Positions 5,132 through 6,904 of a stretch of DNA of 6,904 bases are shown here, piece after piece. Below the pieces are notes generated by a model. That model was given only the letters and a program-made list of their open reading frames with translations. It made no database searches and was not told the DNA's origin. Each line of letters opens with the position of its first letter. Within the stretch, counting starts at the first letter, position 1. This DNA is from an uncultured Verrucomicrobiota bacterium (lineage in GTDB: Bacteria; Verrucomicrobiota; Kiritimatiellia; RFP12; UBA1067), in NCBI GenBank assembly GCA_946628745.1, contig CAMOXA010000083.1:1-6904 (forward strand), written 5' to 3'. Both the position numbers and the translations under genes were made by a program.

Positions 5132-6904
5132 ATGAAAACAGCAATACCAGCAGCCGTCCTTCTTTTTCTGCCGTCGATGGCGGCAATCTCCGCCGATTTG
5201 CCCGAGATTTCCGTCAGGCAATTCCCGCTCGAACGCGTGCGAATCACCGGCGGAGTGTTTAAACACAAGCAGGATATCGACCGCGAATATCTTCTCGAAT
5301 ACCTCGACAAGGGGCGCACGGACAGGCTCCTCGCGGAGTTCCGCCGCGTCGCGGGGCTGCCCGAAAAGGCGAAGCGCTACGGCGGCCGCTGGGAAGGCGG
5401 CGGGATAAACGGCCACATACTCGGCCACTACCTGACGGCGCTTTCGGCATGCTACGCGGCGACGGGCGACGAGCGGGCGAAGGCGCGCGCGGACTACATC
5501 GTCGACGAGCTTGCCGAGTGCCAGAAGGCGAACGGCGACGGGTATGTCATGACGATTCCGCAAAGCGCCGTATGGGACAAAATCAAGCGCGGCGACTTCA
5601 AGGCGGGAGGGTTCGACATTTGCGGATGGTGGGTGCCGAACTACACGATCCACAAAGTGTTCGCCGGCCTGCGCGACGCCTACCGCTGGACCGGGAACAG
5701 GAAGGCGCTGGAGGTCGAGCGCGCGCTCGGCGAGTGGTACGCGGGCGTCACGGCCGGTCTTGACGACGGGCAGATGCAGTATTTGATGCGCTCCGAATGG
5801 GGCGGGCTCAATGAAACCTTCGCAGACCTCGCGCACGATACCGGCGACATGAAGTTTCTCGAAATAGCCAAAGCCAGATTCAACCACCGCGAGATATTCG
5901 ATCCGCTGAGAAGAGGCGAAGACAGGCTTGACGGCAGGCACGCCAACACACAGATGCCGAAGATGACGGGGCTGGCGGCAATATACGAGATGACGGGCGA
6001 CGCCGGCGACAGGCGCGCGGTGGAGACGTACTGGCGGGCGGTGGTGGACGAGCGCTCGTTCGCGAACGGAGGCCATTCGGACCACGAACACTTCTATCCG
6101 GTCCGCGACACGGCCATGCATCTCGGTCCGCAGACGGCCGAGACGTGCAACATAAACAACATGCACCGGCTCTCCGCCCACGTGTTCTCCTGGGCCGCAG
6201 GCGACGCTCTCGCGACCGGAGAGGCCGCCATATCGCCCGCGCACGTGATGGATTTCGTCGAGCGCTCACTCATCAACCAGATTGTTTCGAACATCGGCGA
6301 GAAGCCCGGCGAATTCGGCTATTTCATGTCGACCCGCCCGGTCGCGACAAAGGTCTTCTCAACGCCCGAAGGCGCCTGGTGGTGCTGTGTCGGCACCGGG
6401 ATGGAAAACCCGATGCGCTACGGCGAGCAGGCGTATTTTCACGACGGCGGCAACCTGTGGGTCAATCTCTACATGGCCTCGACGCTCGACTGGCGCGAGA
6501 GGGGGGTGTTCCTCGAACAGTTCACGAACTTCCCCGAAAGCGACGTCGTCGATATACGCGTGCGCGTGGAGAAGCCCGTCGCGTTCGCGCTTAGGCTGAG
6601 AAAACCGTACTGGTGCGAGAAGCCCGCCGTGAAAGTCACGCCGGCGGCCGGTGAAATAGAAGTGTACGAGGGGGCGGCCGGCGAAGACGGCTACATGGTC
6701 GTCAACCGCGAATGGCGCGGCGGCGAGACCGTGCGCGTCGTGCTGCCCATGACCGACAGGCTGGAGCCGTTGCAGCATACGGACGGCAGATTCGCGGCGT
6801 TCATGCACGGGCCGGTGCTGATGGTGGGCGTTACCCCGCCTGAAAAAGGGCGAGAGGATCCGGCGAAGAAGCGCTGGGACGACCACCTCGCCGCGCCGGC
6901 CGGC
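5132..6904 (+). CDS. Secreted GH127-family (DUF1680) beta-L-arabinofuranosidase-like hydrolase, 3' truncated by window
   Basis: The frame is open for 591 codons to the window edge and matches the DUF1680/GH127 family, whose characterised members release beta-L-arabinofuranose from plant glycans. GH146 is a close alternative. A signal peptide is evident: MKTA, the hydrophobic PAAVLLFLP core, and AIS-A before D22, so the enzyme is exported. An (alpha/alpha)6 barrel follows, with GGRWEGGGINGHILGHYLTA (84-103), CGWWVPNYTIHKVFAGL (164-180) and GGLNETFADLA (224-234). The zinc and catalytic residues of Bifidobacterium HypBA1 (E338, C340, nucleophile C417, C418) correspond to E337 and C339 in AETCNINNM, and C418 and C419 in WWCCVGTGMEN. 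E319 in HSDHEHF is a plausible acid/base. A beta-sandwich region begins near 430, and roughly the last 60-100 residues are missing. The ATG at 5132 is preferred because the ATG at 5123 overlaps the -10 box; neither has a Shine-Dalgarno. Substrate is inferred from the family. Confidence 0.9.
   Translation, partial: MKTAIPAAVLLFLPSMAAISADLPEISVRQFPLERVRITGGVFKHKQDIDREYLLEYLDKGRTDRLLAEFRRVAGLPEKAKRYGGRWEGGGINGHILGHYLTALSACYAATGDERAKARADYIVDELAECQKANGDGYVMTIPQSAVWDKIKRGDFKAGGFDICGWWVPNYTIHKVFAGLRDAYRWTGNRKALEVERALGEWYAGVTAGLDDGQMQYLMRSEWGGLNETFADLAHDTGDMKFLEIAKARFNHREIFDPLRRGEDRLDGRHANTQMPKMTGLAAIYEMTGDAGDRRAVETYWRAVVDERSFANGGHSDHEHFYPVRDTAMHLGPQTAETCNINNMHRLSAHVFSWAAGDALATGEAAISPAHVMDFVERSLINQIVSNIGEKPGEFGYFMSTRPVATKVFSTPEGAWWCCVGTGMENPMRYGEQAYFHDGGNLWVNLYMASTLDWRERGVFLEQFTNFPESDVVDIRVRVEKPVAFALRLRKPYWCEKPAVKVTPAAGEIEVYEGAAGEDGYMVVNREWRGGETVRVVLPMTDRLEPLQHTDGRFAAFMHGPVLMVGVTPPEKGREDPAKKRWDDHLAAPAG

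Noticed and set aside
3821..6244. 807-codon open frame on the minus strand
   Set aside because: It lies antisense to the regulator's end, nagB, rubredoxin and GH127, all with clear family motifs. Its product is rich in Arg, His, Val and Leu with no recognisable domain, as expected for the mirror of GC-rich codons.

Overview
The window reads as an ordinary chromosomal segment of a GC-rich Gram-negative bacterium. All six genes lie on the + strand. A probable source is a gut- or rumen-associated member of the PVC group (Verrucomicrobiota, Kiritimatiellota or Lentisphaerota). This rests on strong GC bias at third codon positions, a GntR-type DNA-binding head fused to a LacI-type sugar-sensing domain, and a secreted DUF1680/GH127-type arabinofuranosidase beside amino-sugar genes. 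The taxonomic call is inference; no rRNA or other lineage marker is present.

Layout. Positions 1-911 hold the 3' part of a glycyl-tRNA synthetase gene, cut by the window edge, with an unusually long insertion just before class II motif 3. A strong sigma70-like promoter (TTGACT, 18 nt, TATAAT, positions 913-942) follows its stop codon directly. It appears to drive a compact run of genes: a sugar-1-phosphate nucleotidyltransferase (991-1896), a NahK-like anomeric sugar kinase (1913-2959), a GntR/LacI-hybrid regulator (2991-4121), glucosamine-6-phosphate deaminase nagB (4127-4906) and a short-loop rubredoxin (4936-5070). The gaps are 16, 31, 5 and 29 nt. After a weak terminator-like hairpin, an extended -10 promoter (TGGTATAAT, 5116-5124) lies so close to the next start codon that the transcript is probably leaderless. 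That gene, open to the window end, encodes a secreted GH127-family enzyme with its zinc and catalytic cysteines intact.

How the genes work together (inference). The kinase would phosphorylate a free N-acetylhexosamine (or similar sugar) at C1, and the nucleotidyltransferase would convert the sugar-1-phosphate to a nucleotide sugar for cell-envelope use. NagB would send glucosamine-6-phosphate into glycolysis as fructose-6-phosphate plus ammonia. Together these form an amino-sugar salvage/catabolism branch point under a local sugar-responsive repressor. nagA and a transporter are not in the window. The rubredoxin is probably a passenger of the operon. The GH127 gene starts a separate unit for arabinose-containing plant glycans.

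I found no mobile element, CRISPR array, tRNA or rRNA, and no clearly new defence or genetic system. No gap between genes exceeds 80 bases. The points most worth a second look are the synthetase insertion, the pairing of anomeric salvage with nagB under one hybrid regulator, the probably non-allosteric NagB, and the leaderless GH127 start.
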